Source: Thermoplasmata archaeon
GTDB lineage: Archaea; Thermoplasmatota; Thermoplasmata; Lutacidiplasmatales; UBA184
DNA length: 64,000 nt
Direction: 5' to 3'
Assembly: GCA_021790425.1 (NCBI GenBank)
Contig: JAJYEA010000003.1
Location: forward strand, 1 to 64,000
Of the stretch, positions 16,527 through 27,300 are shown piece by piece; position 1 is the first letter of the stretch, and each line of letters starts with the position of its first letter. Under the pieces are notes generated by a model. That model did no database searches and had not been told where the DNA came from. It worked only from the letters and a program-made list of their open reading frames with translations. A program made the position numbers and the translations under genes.

Positions 16527-17857
16527 GGGGACGCTCCGGGTATCAGGGTGCGACGGTCCGATCGCTCGCCGGCGTGGACCTCCGTGAGCAGTCGCTTGAC
16601 CGCCTCCGGCTCCCGGGCCTGATGGAGGGACCAGAGCATCTTCACGAAGGCGGTCTCGGGGAGCATGTCCCCCAGGTAGACCACGCCCTGGGCCATGAGC
16701 TCCCGGCCCCGGGAGTAGACGTACGGATCGACCACCCCTTCGAGACACTGGGTCGTCATGGCCACCACGAGCCCGGAGGCCGTGGCCCGCCCGGCCCAGG
16801 CGAGGAGTCCCGAGGGGGTGTGCCCCATCCCGGTCCCAGCGAGGACCACGCCCCGCGCGTTCTGCACGTGGGCCGCGATCGTCTCCTCCGTGAGCCCCGG
16901 GTGGATCCATACGAGTGAACCGTGGAGGTCGAAGCCCGGCTCGAGGCGGAGCGGGCCCGCCGAGCGGGGCCGATGGTCGGAGGAGAGCACGATCCCGCCG
17001 TCGACCCGCCCCAGGACGGGCTCGTTCCGGGTCTCGAAGGCGTCCCGACGGGTGGAGTGCATCTTCCGCACCCGGGTTCCACGATGGATCGACATCGGTC
17101 CGTCCGAGGGTTCCGCGTGCATCAGAACGACGACCTCACCGAGGTCCGCCTCGCGCGCCACGCGCACCGCGCTCTGGAGGTTGCTCACCCCGTCCGAGGA
17201 GGGGCGGTCGATGGAGCGCTGGGCCCCGACGAGCACGACCGGCCCGGGGAGGTCACGCAATTGGAACGCGAGGGCCCCTGCGGTGTAGGCCATGGTGTCC
17301 GTCCCGTGGGAGATCACCACCCCCCGGGCGCCCGCGCGGAACGCCTTCGCGGTCTCCTCGGCCAGGGTCTGCCAGTGCGAAGGACCGACGTCCTCGCTCA
17401 GGATGTCGAAGACCTCGCGAAGGTGCACCGGGCCCTCTCGCGAAAGCCCGGGGTGGATGCTCTCGAACGCCTGCTTGCCGTGGACCGGCGTCACGCCCCC
17501 GGTGGCGTAGTCGATGCGCGAGGCGATCGTCCCTCCGGTCGTGAGGATGACCACCGACCCGGGGGTGATCTCCTCCGGGCCGTTCTTGGACGACACCGCG
17601 CCCCCGTTCCTCGCCGGGTCCTGGCCCCAGAGGGGTCCCGGCGGCATATCGACCCGGGTCCCCGGGGGGAGGGGGATCCCGACGTTGTATCCGGAGGAAA
17701 GCTTGAGGGTCACGGTGCGGGGGCCGCTCAGCGGATTGCCGGGCATCAACCACCCCTGCCACCGCTCTCCCGTGGGCAGGACCAGGACCACCTCGGTCCC
17801 CGGGGGCGTCTTCCGAAGCACCTCCAGGGGGTCGGAGGCCGGGGCGGTTTCGGTCAT
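16523..17857 (-). CDS. gatD: Glu-tRNA(Gln) amidotransferase subunit D
   Basis: ILTTGGTIASRIDY, ISHGTDTMAYTAGAL asparaginase-like motifs; upstream of gatE. Confidence 0.95.
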   Translation of the reverse strand: MTETAPASDPLEVLRKTPPGTEVVLVLPTGERWQGWLMPGNPLSGPRTVTLKLSSGYNVGIPLPPGTRVDMPPGPLWGQDPARNGGAVSSKNGPEEITPGSVVILTTGGTIASRIDYATGGVTPVHGKQAFESIHPGLSREGPVHLREVFDILSEDVGPSHWQTLAEETAKAFRAGARGVVISHGTDTMAYTAGALAFQLRDLPGPVVLVGAQRSIDRPSSDGVSNLQSAVRVAREADLGEVVVLMHAEPSDGPMSIHRGTRVRKMHSTRRDAFETRNEPVLGRVDGGIVLSSDHRPRSAGPLRLEPGFDLHGSLVWIHPGLTEETIAAHVQNARGVVLAGTGMGHTPSGLLAWAGRATASGLVVAMTTQCLEGVVDPYVYSRGRELMAQGVVYLGDMLPETAFVKMLWSLHQAREPEAVKRLLTEVHAGERSDRRTLIPGASP

Positions 17858-17991
17858 TTGGGCGGCCGAGAGACCGGCCGCATATAACGTGCCATCAACC
17901 CACCGCCGTTCAGGACGGGGGCGGGCAAGGCGTTCCGGGGTCGTTGTTGTCGGCGAAGTTATTAGGAACCCGGCCTCCTCCCTTCCCTCGT

Positions 17992-18097
17992 GCCCGTGTG
18001 GGGTAGCTACGGGGTGGGAACCACCCCTCCCCGCTACAATGGATCATCCTAGAGGCCTGCGGAGCCTCGGACCTGGGTTCGAATCCCAGCACGGGCG
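17992..18097 (+). tRNA. tRNA-Arg(GCG) with ~27-33-nt insertion (putative non-canonical intron) in the D-arm region
   Basis: Acceptor GCCCGTG/CACGGGC+G, anticodon arm GAGGC-CTGCGGA-GCCTC, T-arm CTGGG-TTCGAAT-CCCAG; extra GGGGTGG-GAA-CCACCCC hairpin between two GCTAC copies. Confidence 0.8.
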
Positions 18098-18159
18098 CTT
18101 ATCCCTCTAAGCGCAGGGTCGCCGGAGGGGACCCACGCGAGACCGGACGGGATCCTCCA

Positions 18160-19191
18160 CTACCGTCGGTTCGCACCCGCGCCGTGGTTCCCCGCGGGGG
18201 AACCCGAGGGCGAGGATTCTCCGGGAATGGGATGGACGCCCGGGACGTTCTCGGGAAGGTCGATGATGCCCTCGGATACCCGGGCCTCGTAGCGGCTCAT
18301 GCCGTGGAAGAGTTCGCGGATCCACTTCTGGGAGGCGAACCAGGCGATGGGTGCCACCGCCGTCCCCGCGAGCGCCGCCCAGACGATCATCGGGCTCACG
18401 TCAGCGGCGCTCGGCATCCCGAGGATCGTGGCCGCGGTGTTCGGGAAGAGGATGACGGTGGCCACCACGGCCAGGATGAGGGTCACGTAGGAGAGCCCGA
18501 GCATCCGGATGTTGGAGATGTTCGAGAGCTCGGCGATCCGGTTCGAGACCGCGGCCATGCGGTTCGCCACGAGCTGCAGCTGGTTCGCCTGCTCGGCCTG
18601 TCGGATCATGAAGATGTCCGTGAGCGCGCTCTGCGTGGCCTGGGTCATGTCCCGGAGCCGGAGGAGTTCCTCCTGGGAGGTGCGGAGCGGCGCCCGGGCG
18701 TTCTCGGCCAGCGGGAGCAGCCGTCCCTCCACGAAATCGGCCACGGCACTGATCGTCCGGCCCAGCTCGGCGCGGACGGTCGCGGTCTTCCGCTTGAGCT
18801 CGAGCACAGCGATCGCAGGGGCGTGCAACGGATCCTTTTCCAGCTCTGCCAGTGAGCGTTCCACATCCTCGATCCGTTCCAGCGAGGTACGGCTCATCTG
18901 GGTGATCGAGTCAAAGACCTGGCCCGACCCACCGGTGATCTGGAGCTCGGCGGAAGGATTCACGTCGGGATGGAACTCCCCGGCATCGTCGAGGACCTTG
19001 ATGTGGGTGCCGTCCGACCAGAAGGCGACCGGCCGTACCTGGAAGTTTCCGTCGATGAGCGCCAGGTGGACCATCACCTGCCGGTGACGCCGGTTCACGA
19101 CGTTCCCGGGTCGACGGCCCGTGTGCAGGCCCAGCGCTAGATAGGCGTCGGTGAGGCTCTTTGGCCCGTTCGCGGGCGGGGTCGTTTCCAC
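18160..19191 (-). CDS. CorA-like membrane protein (no recognisable GMN motif)
   Basis: Long helical region MTQATQSALTDIFMIRQAEQANQLQLVANRM... followed by two TM segments. Confidence 0.55.
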   Translation of the reverse strand: METTPPANGPKSLTDAYLALGLHTGRRPGNVVNRRHRQVMVHLALIDGNFQVRPVAFWSDGTHIKVLDDAGEFHPDVNPSAELQITGGSGQVFDSITQMSRTSLERIEDVERSLAELEKDPLHAPAIAVLELKRKTATVRAELGRTISAVADFVEGRLLPLAENARAPLRTSQEELLRLRDMTQATQSALTDIFMIRQAEQANQLQLVANRMAAVSNRIAELSNISNIRMLGLSYVTLILAVVATVILFPNTAATILGMPSAADVSPMIVWAALAGTAVAPIAWFASQKWIRELFHGMSRYEARVSEGIIDLPENVPGVHPIPGESSPSGSPAGNHGAGANRR

Positions 19192-19367
19192 GGCGGCGGG
19201 AAAACCGGCCAGGCTTTTGGCTTTGCGGTGGCATCCGTGACTGGCCTCGTTGCGTCGGACCCCGGGTCCCGCGGACCCCTACGGACGCTCGGGCCAGGGG
19301 CCCGGCGCGACCTCCCGGTGGGGTGCGTTCCCCGGCCTGGCGAGGATATCCGGATGGACGACCCGAC

Positions 19368-20642
19368 TCAGAACCGCCAGGAACCCTGGCGGCGCTGGCC
19401 GGACGGACGTCCCCGGCTCGGGCCATGGCGGGAGGCAGGGTGGGTGCCGGCGTGGCCCCGCGGGCCCATCGAGGGCCCGGACCGGTGGGTCCATTGCCCC
19501 TCCCGGGGAATGGTGAGGCCCAGGAACTTCTCGATGGTATCGAAGTCGTCCGACTCCTCCCGTGCCACGAGCGTGATCGCCTGTCCCTGCCGTTGCGCCC
19601 GGGCGGTGCGTCCGACCCGGTGAACGTAGGTCTCGGGCTCGTGGGGAACATCGTAGTTGATGACGTGGCTCACGCCCTCGACGTCGATCCCCCGCGCGGC
19701 GATGTCGGTGGCGACGAGCACCGGGTGGTGGCCCCGTCGGAACCCCTCGAGGGCCCGCACGCGCTGCCCCTGGCTCTTGTCACCATGGATGACGCCCACG
19801 CGCACTCCCCGCTGGGAGAGCTGATGGGCGAGCCGGTCGGCTCGGTGCTTAGTGCGGGCGAAGACGAGGACGCTGATCATGTCCTCCCGTTCGAGCAATC
19901 CGAGGAGGACCTCGGTCTTCCGGTCCCCGTCCACGAGGACCGCCGTGTGGCTCACTCCCGCGGCGGCCACGGTGGTCTCCTGCATCCGGATCATCCGGGG
20001 GTTCGAAAGGAAATCCCGGGAGAGACGGACGATCTCGGGCGGCATCGTGGCGGAGAAGAGCATCGTCTGGCGTTCCCGGGGCAGCCGCTCGATGATCGTG
20101 CGCACGTCCGGGAGGAATCCCATGTCGAGCATGCGGTCGCCCTCGTCGAGGACGAGGATGCGGAGGGAACGGAAGTCCACGTAGCCGCGTCGCATGTGGT
20201 CCAGCAGCCGCCCGGGGGTGGCCACGATGATCTCGGCGCCCCGGCGGAGGGCGCGCTCCTGGGGCTCCATCCCCACTCCTCCGTAGACGGCGGCGCCCCT
20301 GAGGTGGGTATGCCGCCCGAGCTTCGTGAGGAACTGCTCGGCCTGGATCGCGAGCTCGCGCGTGGGGGTCAGGATCAGGGCCTGGATCCGGCCCGTCGGG
20401 GCCCCCATGAGACGCTCCAGGATCGGCAGCAGGAAGGCCGCGGTCTTGCCGCTCCCCGTCTGCGCGGTGCCGATGACATCGCGGCCGAGGACGGCGGCCG
20501 GGATGGCCCCGGCCTGGATGGGGGTGGGCTGGGTGTAGCCCATCTCCTTGACCCCCTGCAGCAGGGAGGCATGGAGGGGCATCTGGTCAAAGTGTTCGAT
20601 CGGCTTAGTCGCTTCTCCTTCGTGGCGTTGGGGCTCGCTCAT
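19368..20642 (-). CDS. DEAD-box RNA helicase
   Basis: AQTGSGKT, PTRELAIQ, VLDEGDRMLDMGF, SATMP, ARGIDVEGVSHVINYD, HRVGRTAR. Confidence 0.95.
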   Translation of the reverse strand: MSEPQRHEGEATKPIEHFDQMPLHASLLQGVKEMGYTQPTPIQAGAIPAAVLGRDVIGTAQTGSGKTAAFLLPILERLMGAPTGRIQALILTPTRELAIQAEQFLTKLGRHTHLRGAAVYGGVGMEPQERALRRGAEIIVATPGRLLDHMRRGYVDFRSLRILVLDEGDRMLDMGFLPDVRTIIERLPRERQTMLFSATMPPEIVRLSRDFLSNPRMIRMQETTVAAAGVSHTAVLVDGDRKTEVLLGLLEREDMISVLVFARTKHRADRLAHQLSQRGVRVGVIHGDKSQGQRVRALEGFRRGHHPVLVATDIAARGIDVEGVSHVINYDVPHEPETYVHRVGRTARAQRQGQAITLVAREESDDFDTIEKFLGLTIPREGQWTHRSGPSMGPRGHAGTHPASRHGPSRGRPSGQRRQGSWRF

Positions 20643-20893
20643 GTTCGTTTCAGGCGCCCCAACTGACTCAACCGATGGGGAATCCGTCGACTTCACGGCG
20701 AGCACGCACGTTAGGTTTAAATAGATTCCCCCAAAGCCGGTGCCGCGTGCGTGGGGGGCCGGACCCCAGCACGGGGCGCCGCGGGCGCCCTTCTCAGCCT
20801 CGGGCGGGGGAAGTCCCCGGGGGGAAACACGGCTCCGGCCCATGAACGCTTTCTACTGCGCGAAAAGCGCGGTCTTTCGTGTCCGGACGAGAC

Positions 20894-23800
20894 TCACTCC
20901 ATCCCGGCCGGCTCAGTCGGCGGAGCAGGAGCGGAGGGTTCCTCGGCACGAGGACTCGCGGAATCGGGCGCATCCTCTTCGGGGCTCGAGGAGCGGGCCC
21001 GCTCTCCGGAACCTTCCGCAGCGCCGGGTCTCGACAAGCCCCGGCGCTTCCGGATCAGCAGCAACACCACCAGGGCCGCGATCGCAGCACCCCCGAGGAC
21101 GGCGTAGGCGGTGCTTCCCGGGAGACCCAGCAATGTCGACGGTTTGGCCGCCGGCTTCGTGAAATGGATGACCACAGGTGAAACCGCGGGTCCGCGGACG
21201 ACCAAAGTACCTGCGGACGGGGTGCCCGAATAGCCCGCGGTCCTCCCGATGGCATACGAGTAGGTCCCGTTCGCCTCATCGAAGGAGATCACGTTGGTCG
21301 TCGAGTGGGCCAGCACCCCCGCCATCGATATCGACCAGTTCGTGCCCTGCGGGAGCCCCGTCTCCGAGAAGAGCACCGTGTACAGGGGGGGCGGTAAGGC
21401 CACGAAGAGAATGGTCGATGTGACCGCTCCACCGCTGACGTTCACGGTCCCGGTCGAGGGAGCACCCGCATACCCCGGCACGCTGTTCACAGCGTAGGCG
21501 TAGGTGCCGTCGGGTTCGAGGAAGGACACCTCCGGGGAGGTCGATGCGTTGATCACCCCGGCCAAGGTCACGGACCAACCGGTTCCACTCCGGAGACCCG
21601 ACTCGCTGAAGGTCACCGGGAACATCGCGGGGGTGGCATTGACGAACGTGATGGCCGTCTCCAAGGGACTGGAGTCGGCGGCCACCGACCCCGAGGCGGG
21701 AGTGGCGACAAACCCCGGTACGGTCCCGACGATGAAGCCGTAATTCCCGTACGTCTCTGAGAAGGAGATCGGTGAGGGGGTTATCCCGTAACCGAACACT
21801 CCTCCCAGGCTTATCGACCAGGTCACCCCTGCCGGGAGGCCGACCTCGACGAAGCCCACGGTGTAGACGACCGGGGTGAAGGCTACCTGGACGGAGACGG
21901 AGCTGCCCAGGATCGTGACGGTGCCGACGGAGGGGGAGACCGAGTACCCGGCCGGGCCCGTCACCGCGAAAGGATAGGAGTTGTCGGTCTCGGCGAAGGT
22001 GACCGAGGAGCCACTCGAGGTGAGGGTCGTCCCGTTGAGTCGGACCGACCAGGAAGAACTGGTCGGCAGACCCTGGGCGGTGAAGGTCGCGTTGTACGGA
22101 GTGGTCCCCCCAAAGCCATCCGAGATGATGGCGACCGCCCCGTCCTCCGTAAGGTAGATGAGGTGATTGTCCGGGTCGTACACTCCGTAGCGAGGGGTCG
22201 CCCCCACGTCGAGAACGGATATCTTGTGATACGCCAAAGCCGACAGGACGGTGACGTTGGCGGAATCATACTCGGACACGAAGACCTCGCCGTTTCCACT
22301 GTCGTAGATGGTATCCCAGGGCAACCATCCGACGGGGCCTATGGTGGCGGTGACGGAGTTCGAGGTGTCGGCGATCACGCTGACGCTGTTGACGAGGCTG
22401 TTCGCAACCAAGATCGTCCCCTGCCCGAAATCGTAGGACTCCCCCCAGGAGCCTGACGAGGTGTTCACATGGACGATGACGGTATCGTTCGAGCCCGAGA
22501 GGATCGCCACGCCCTGCCATCCCTCCGCTCCCTGCGAGACGAAGATCTCGTCCTTGGAACTGTCGAAGACCACACCCTCGGAATGGGGGCCCGCGTCGAC
22601 TCCCTTCACGACCGTGTTGGAACTGTCCGAGATCACCTGAAGCGAGGGTGACGAGCCGCCAGCGGGGATGGCCACATAGACCTCCCCGTTCAGGGGATCG
22701 TACGCGATCCCTTGGGGATCGGGTAGGACGTTGATCGAGGCCACGACGGTGTTGTTGACGTCGGAGATCACACCCACGGTGCCGTTGTAATTCGGATAGG
22801 CGCCCTCACACGTGACGAACACCTCGCCCCTTCCACTGTCGTAGGCCAGGTCGAAGGGGTTCGGGCAGGCCCAGACCGTGGCCACGACACGGTTGGTGTC
22901 CGTGGAGATCACATAGACCATGCTGGTAAGTTCGCTCGCGACGAAGATCTCGTGTCTCGCGGGGTCGTACACGACCCCCTGAGGGTCGGTCGCCGTCGGG
23001 ATGTTGGCCACCACGCGGTCGAGGGCGTCCGAGATGACGCTGAGACTCCCCGCGTTGCCATTCGCGACGACTACGGTTCCCTTGCCGGAGTCCAGAGCTA
23101 TGCCCTGGGCACCGTCTCCGACCGTGACATTGGCCACCTCCCGGTCCGAAATGTCCGAGATCACGCCGACCACCCCAGCACCGTTGTCCGTGGTGGCGAC
23201 GAAGACCTGGCGGGTGGCGGGGTCGTACGTGAGTTGGTAGGGATATCCCACCAGCGGGATCGATGCCACCACGCTGTCCTGGAAATCGGAGATTACGTCC
23301 ACCGACGTCGGGTTCTGTAGGGCGACGAAGACCTCACCGAGAGTTGGGTCGTAGGCGACGCCCTCAGGGCTCTGGCCGCTCAGACCGATGGTCGCCACGA
23401 CGCTGTTGTTCGAATCCGAGATCACCGAGACCGTGTTGGAGGTGGAAGACGACGCGAACACCTCCCCCATCTGACTGTCGTAGGCGATGCCGCTGGTGTC
23501 CCCACTCACCCCGACGGAGGCGATGATTTGGTTCGTCGAGTCCGAGACCACGTCGATACCACCCGAGGTCGAGACGAAGACCTCTCCCTTGGCGCTATCA
23601 TACGCCAACCCCGTGGGAACGGCATACAAAGGGGTAGAGCTTGTCACGGTGTTGTTCGAATCCGATATCACATACAGCAGGTGAGAGTTCGCTCCGGCCA
23701 CGAAGATCTCTCCCTTCCCACTGTCGTAGGCCATGAGGGCGGGAGAGAGACCCATGCCACCGATGGCACGCACGACCGAGGTGGAGTCGTTGTAGACCAG

Positions 23801-24151
23801 GATCGGGTCGCCCGAGCCGGCGGAGGACACGAAGACCTCGCCCCGTCCACTGTCGTAGACCAGGGACTGCGGGCGATAGTCCTGAGGCAGCGATGGGTTG
23901 CCCGGAGAGAGGGTGTTGTTCCACGGTTCCAAGGTGTCGGCGACGAAGGAGGGACCGTAGGCAGAGGGCACCGTCGTGCGAGCTGGGGGGGAAGCAATGG
24001 AGGGGACCCCGGCGGTACCCCGTGGGAGGGATCTCGTGGGTGCGAAGGCCTGAGGGTGCCCCATGAGGACGGCGGTGGCCGGCAGGAGCATCAGGGTCAC
24101 CGCCGCGAGCCCGACCGCGACCCGAAACCTTGCGGCACGGTCCGGGACCAT
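20894..24151 (-). CDS. Large secreted surface protein: YVTN/YncE-like beta-propeller repeats plus GLPxGTxWSVxL repeats and C-terminal TM anchor
   Basis: Repeated xxVVATIxxxxxPxGVxYDxxxxEVFVAxxxxxxVxVISD units; repeats such as FSETGLPQGTNWSISMAGV; TM then basic tail. Confidence 0.8.
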   Translation of the reverse strand: MVPDRAARFRVAVGLAAVTLMLLPATAVLMGHPQAFAPTRSLPRGTAGVPSIASPPARTTVPSAYGPSFVADTLEPWNNTLSPGNPSLPQDYRPQSLVYDSGRGEVFVSSAGSGDPILVYNDSTSVVRAIGGMGLSPALMAYDSGKGEIFVAGANSHLLYVISDSNNTVTSSTPLYAVPTGLAYDSAKGEVFVSTSGGIDVVSDSTNQIIASVGVSGDTSGIAYDSQMGEVFASSSTSNTVSVISDSNNSVVATIGLSGQSPEGVAYDPTLGEVFVALQNPTSVDVISDFQDSVVASIPLVGYPYQLTYDPATRQVFVATTDNGAGVVGVISDISDREVANVTVGDGAQGIALDSGKGTVVVANGNAGSLSVISDALDRVVANIPTATDPQGVVYDPARHEIFVASELTSMVYVISTDTNRVVATVWACPNPFDLAYDSGRGEVFVTCEGAYPNYNGTVGVISDVNNTVVASINVLPDPQGIAYDPLNGEVYVAIPAGGSSPSLQVISDSSNTVVKGVDAGPHSEGVVFDSSKDEIFVSQGAEGWQGVAILSGSNDTVIVHVNTSSGSWGESYDFGQGTILVANSLVNSVSVIADTSNSVTATIGPVGWLPWDTIYDSGNGEVFVSEYDSANVTVLSALAYHKISVLDVGATPRYGVYDPDNHLIYLTEDGAVAIISDGFGGTTPYNATFTAQGLPTSSSWSVRLNGTTLTSSGSSVTFAETDNSYPFAVTGPAGYSVSPSVGTVTILGSSVSVQVAFTPVVYTVGFVEVGLPAGVTWSISLGGVFGYGITPSPISFSETYGNYGFIVGTVPGFVATPASGSVAADSSPLETAITFVNATPAMFPVTFSESGLRSGTGWSVTLAGVINASTSPEVSFLEPDGTYAYAVNSVPGYAGAPSTGTVNVSGGAVTSTILFVALPPPLYTVLFSETGLPQGTNWSISMAGVLAHSTTNVISFDEANGTYSYAIGRTAGYSGTPSAGTLVVRGPAVSPVVIHFTKPAAKPSTLLGLPGSTAYAVLGGAAIAALVVLLLIRKRRGLSRPGAAEGSGERARSSSPEEDAPDSASPRAEEPSAPAPPTEPAGME

Positions 24152-24366
24152 GCGGATTAGAGGGGGTACTGACGTATAAGCGCTCTGACAAGGGCCGGTC
24201 ATCGGCAAGCGGTCTCGATCGCGGCGTCGGCGAACTCGACGGATCCGCTCCGGCAGGTACGTCGACGACCTTGCACAGCGCGTTACCCTCCGCCCCCGAG
24301 GCCCACGGTGGGAGCTAGGTCATATACTGTGAGAACCCTTCGCACCCTCATTCGGGGGGATGGGGG

Positions 24367-27300
24367 TTGCGCGTCTCCGTGCGGAGTTGGGGAGCGATCG
24401 CCTTGGTCGTGGTGACCGTCTTGGTGTTCTCGGGGGAAGTGAATGGCATCATCTCCCCAACGACGGGTCCTTCACTGGCTCGTCCCGTGGGGAACGCGGG
24501 GTTGCCAACGGCACCGAGCCCGCAAACCAGCAGTCTCCCGGCCTTCCCGAACAACCTCACCCATTTCATCTACGTGGTGCGGGAGAACCACGTCTTCGAC
24601 GACTACCTGGGGGATTGCCACACGACCATCAACTCCTCCTGCAATGACAACACCGACTACTCGAGCCAGACCAACTACCAGGCGGACGTGCCCTTCCTGC
24701 ACGACCTCGCGCGCAACTACACGGTCTTTGACAACATGTACTCCTCGATCGATCCGTACTCCTCGCAGGGCCATGCCTACCTCCTCACCGCGGACGCGAG
24801 CGGGACCGACCTCTGCGCGACCGGAGGGGTCGAGGGCACGGGCTCGAGCTCGGAGTGGGGGGTCTACAACTCCTCGAGCGTGCAGTCCGGATACTGCTCC
24901 TTCCTGTCGGATGGCAACGATGAGAACTACCCCTCAGGGGGGTCGATCTTCGACCGCTTCCTCGGCCCCAACGTCACCCAGACGGACGGGACCCCCTCCT
25001 TCTTGACGATCGGGGACATCATCTGGAACGTGGCGAGCCCGGGCTGCTCCGTGGCCGCGACCACTGGGATCCCCGGGTCGCTCCCCGGGAACAACCAGTC
25101 CGTGGAGCACCTCACCGGATGCACGAACGGTTGGTGGTACAATTCCTCCACCAGCTCCGCCACGATGCCGCCGGTCGTGAACCCCGTCACGGGAGTGCCC
25201 GAGGAGCTCTTCGTCTGCCAGGACTACTGCAAGACGGGGCCCTCCCCGTACCTGGACCAGGACTCCGCCTACGCGTTCATCAGCTACGTGAAGGACTACG
25301 GCCTCCCCACCTACACCTACGTCCGGCTGGGCGACGACCACCCGGGAAGCCTCTGCGGCTCTTCCGAACCGTACGCGACGTGCATCCAGTGGAACGACGC
25401 CTCCCTCAAGCTCATCGTCCAGGACATCCTGAACTCCACGAGCCCCTACGCGAACAACACCGTCATCGCGATCACCCAAGACGACACCCAGAACGGTCAG
25501 AACGGGCCCGACCACATCAACAACGGGCGCCGCCTTCCCTTCGTGCTCGTGGCCTCCCACCAGGTGATGCGCTCGGGAGCGAGCAACCCGGCCTCCTGCG
25601 GCATCGCGGCTTCCTACGGGCACTGCGGCCTCGTGATCCACCCGACGTACAACACGTCGAACGTCCTCGCGGTCATGGAGCGGGTCGAGATGAACGTCAA
25701 TCCGTCCGTCTTCTACACCGGAGGGACCTCCCCGAACAGGTTCGCGTTCCCGATGGAGCAGAACGACTACCTCGCGGAGCTCGACCCGCTCGAGCCCGTC
25801 TGGAAGTGCGGGGAGGCCGGCGTCCCGTGCAACACGGGCGTCATCTCGCAGGTCCTGACCTCAACCACCGTGTCGCCCAATCCGGTGAACGCGGCCGCGG
25901 GGAGCACCGTGGGCCTCACGGCGAGTGCTCTCGACCAGAACGGCCGGGCCATCAGCGGAGCCTCCTTCGCCTGGAGCCTCAACCCGGCGAACCTGGGGAC
26001 CCTTTCCTCGATGACGGGCTCGGCGGTCACCTTCACCGCCGCGAGCTCCGCCGGGTCGGGGACCGTCTGTGAAAACGCGACCTACAGCGCGGTCACGCAG
26101 ATGGGATGCGCCCCGGTCACCGTCTCCACCACCGTGACGCTCGCGTCGGTCGCCCTCGCGCCCCCCGGACCGGTCTCCGTGCTGCCGAGCCACCCCCTCA
26201 ACTTCACGGCAAGCTCGTCCGGATCGAACGGACAGCCGCTCACCGGTTCCACGACCTTCGCTTGGACCGTGAACACCACGGTCTACGGCGCCCTGAACGC
26301 GTCGACCGGCTCCTCGGTGACGTTCAATGCCGGTACCTCGAACGGGAACCTGACCCTCTGCGTGAACGGCACGTATTCTGGGGTGACGAGGATGGCCTGT
26401 GACGCGGTCTCGGTCTCCCAGGCGGCCCCTGCCCTCACGTCCGTCACCCTCACCCCGCTGACCGTGTCGCTTCTTTCGGGAGGGGTCCAAACGTTCGATG
26501 CGCAGGCGATGGACCAGTACAGCCACCCGATCACCTCCGGGATCACCTACCAGTGGACCGTGAGCCCGGCCAGCCTGGGCACCGCTACCCCGGCCAGCGG
26601 CACGTCGAACACCACGACCTTCACGGCGGCGACGACGTCCACCGGAGCCACGGGCACGCTCACCGTGTCGGCGATCAACGCGCTCACCACGCTCGTCACC
26701 CGGACGGCGTCCGTGACGGTCCGGCCCCAGACGGGCCCACCCACGATCTCGAGCTTCACGGCCTCTCCGGCCACGCTCGCCCTGGGGGGAACCACGTTCC
26801 TCAACGTTTCCGCCACCGGGGGAACGGGAACCCTGACCTACTCCTATACGGGACTTCCCTCGCCCTGCGCCAGCCAGGACCTGCCGAGCATCACCTGCCC
26901 CGCGGGAGCCGCCGGTACGTATTCGGTCACCGTCACGGTCTCGGACGCGGCCACCCCTCCGCGGACGGCCACCGCGACCATCGGGTTCACGGTCTTCGCT
27001 CCGCCGAGCATCGCGTCCTTCACCGCCTCGCCCGCCACCATCGCGCCGGGAGGGACCACCACGCTCACCGTCACGGCCTCCGGCGGTCTCGGACCGCTCT
27101 CGTACGGCTACTCCGGGCTTCCATCCCCCTGCGCGAGCGCGAACCAGAGCTCGATCACCTGTTCCACCACGGCGTCGGGCACCTACCCGGTCACGGTGAC
27201 CGTGTCGGACTCGGCCGCGACCCCCCACACGGCGACGAACACCACCTCGTTCACGGTGCAGACCGCGACCAGCCCCTTGACCCTCCAGTACTTCTACGCC

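Noticed and set aside
18007-18037. Pseudogene interpretation of tRNA-Arg
   Set aside because: Acceptor, anticodon and T arms are perfectly paired, so an intron fits better than decay.
22200-24000. DNA-level tandem repeat or mobile element
   Set aside because: Periodicity is explained by the encoded beta-propeller repeats of the surface protein.
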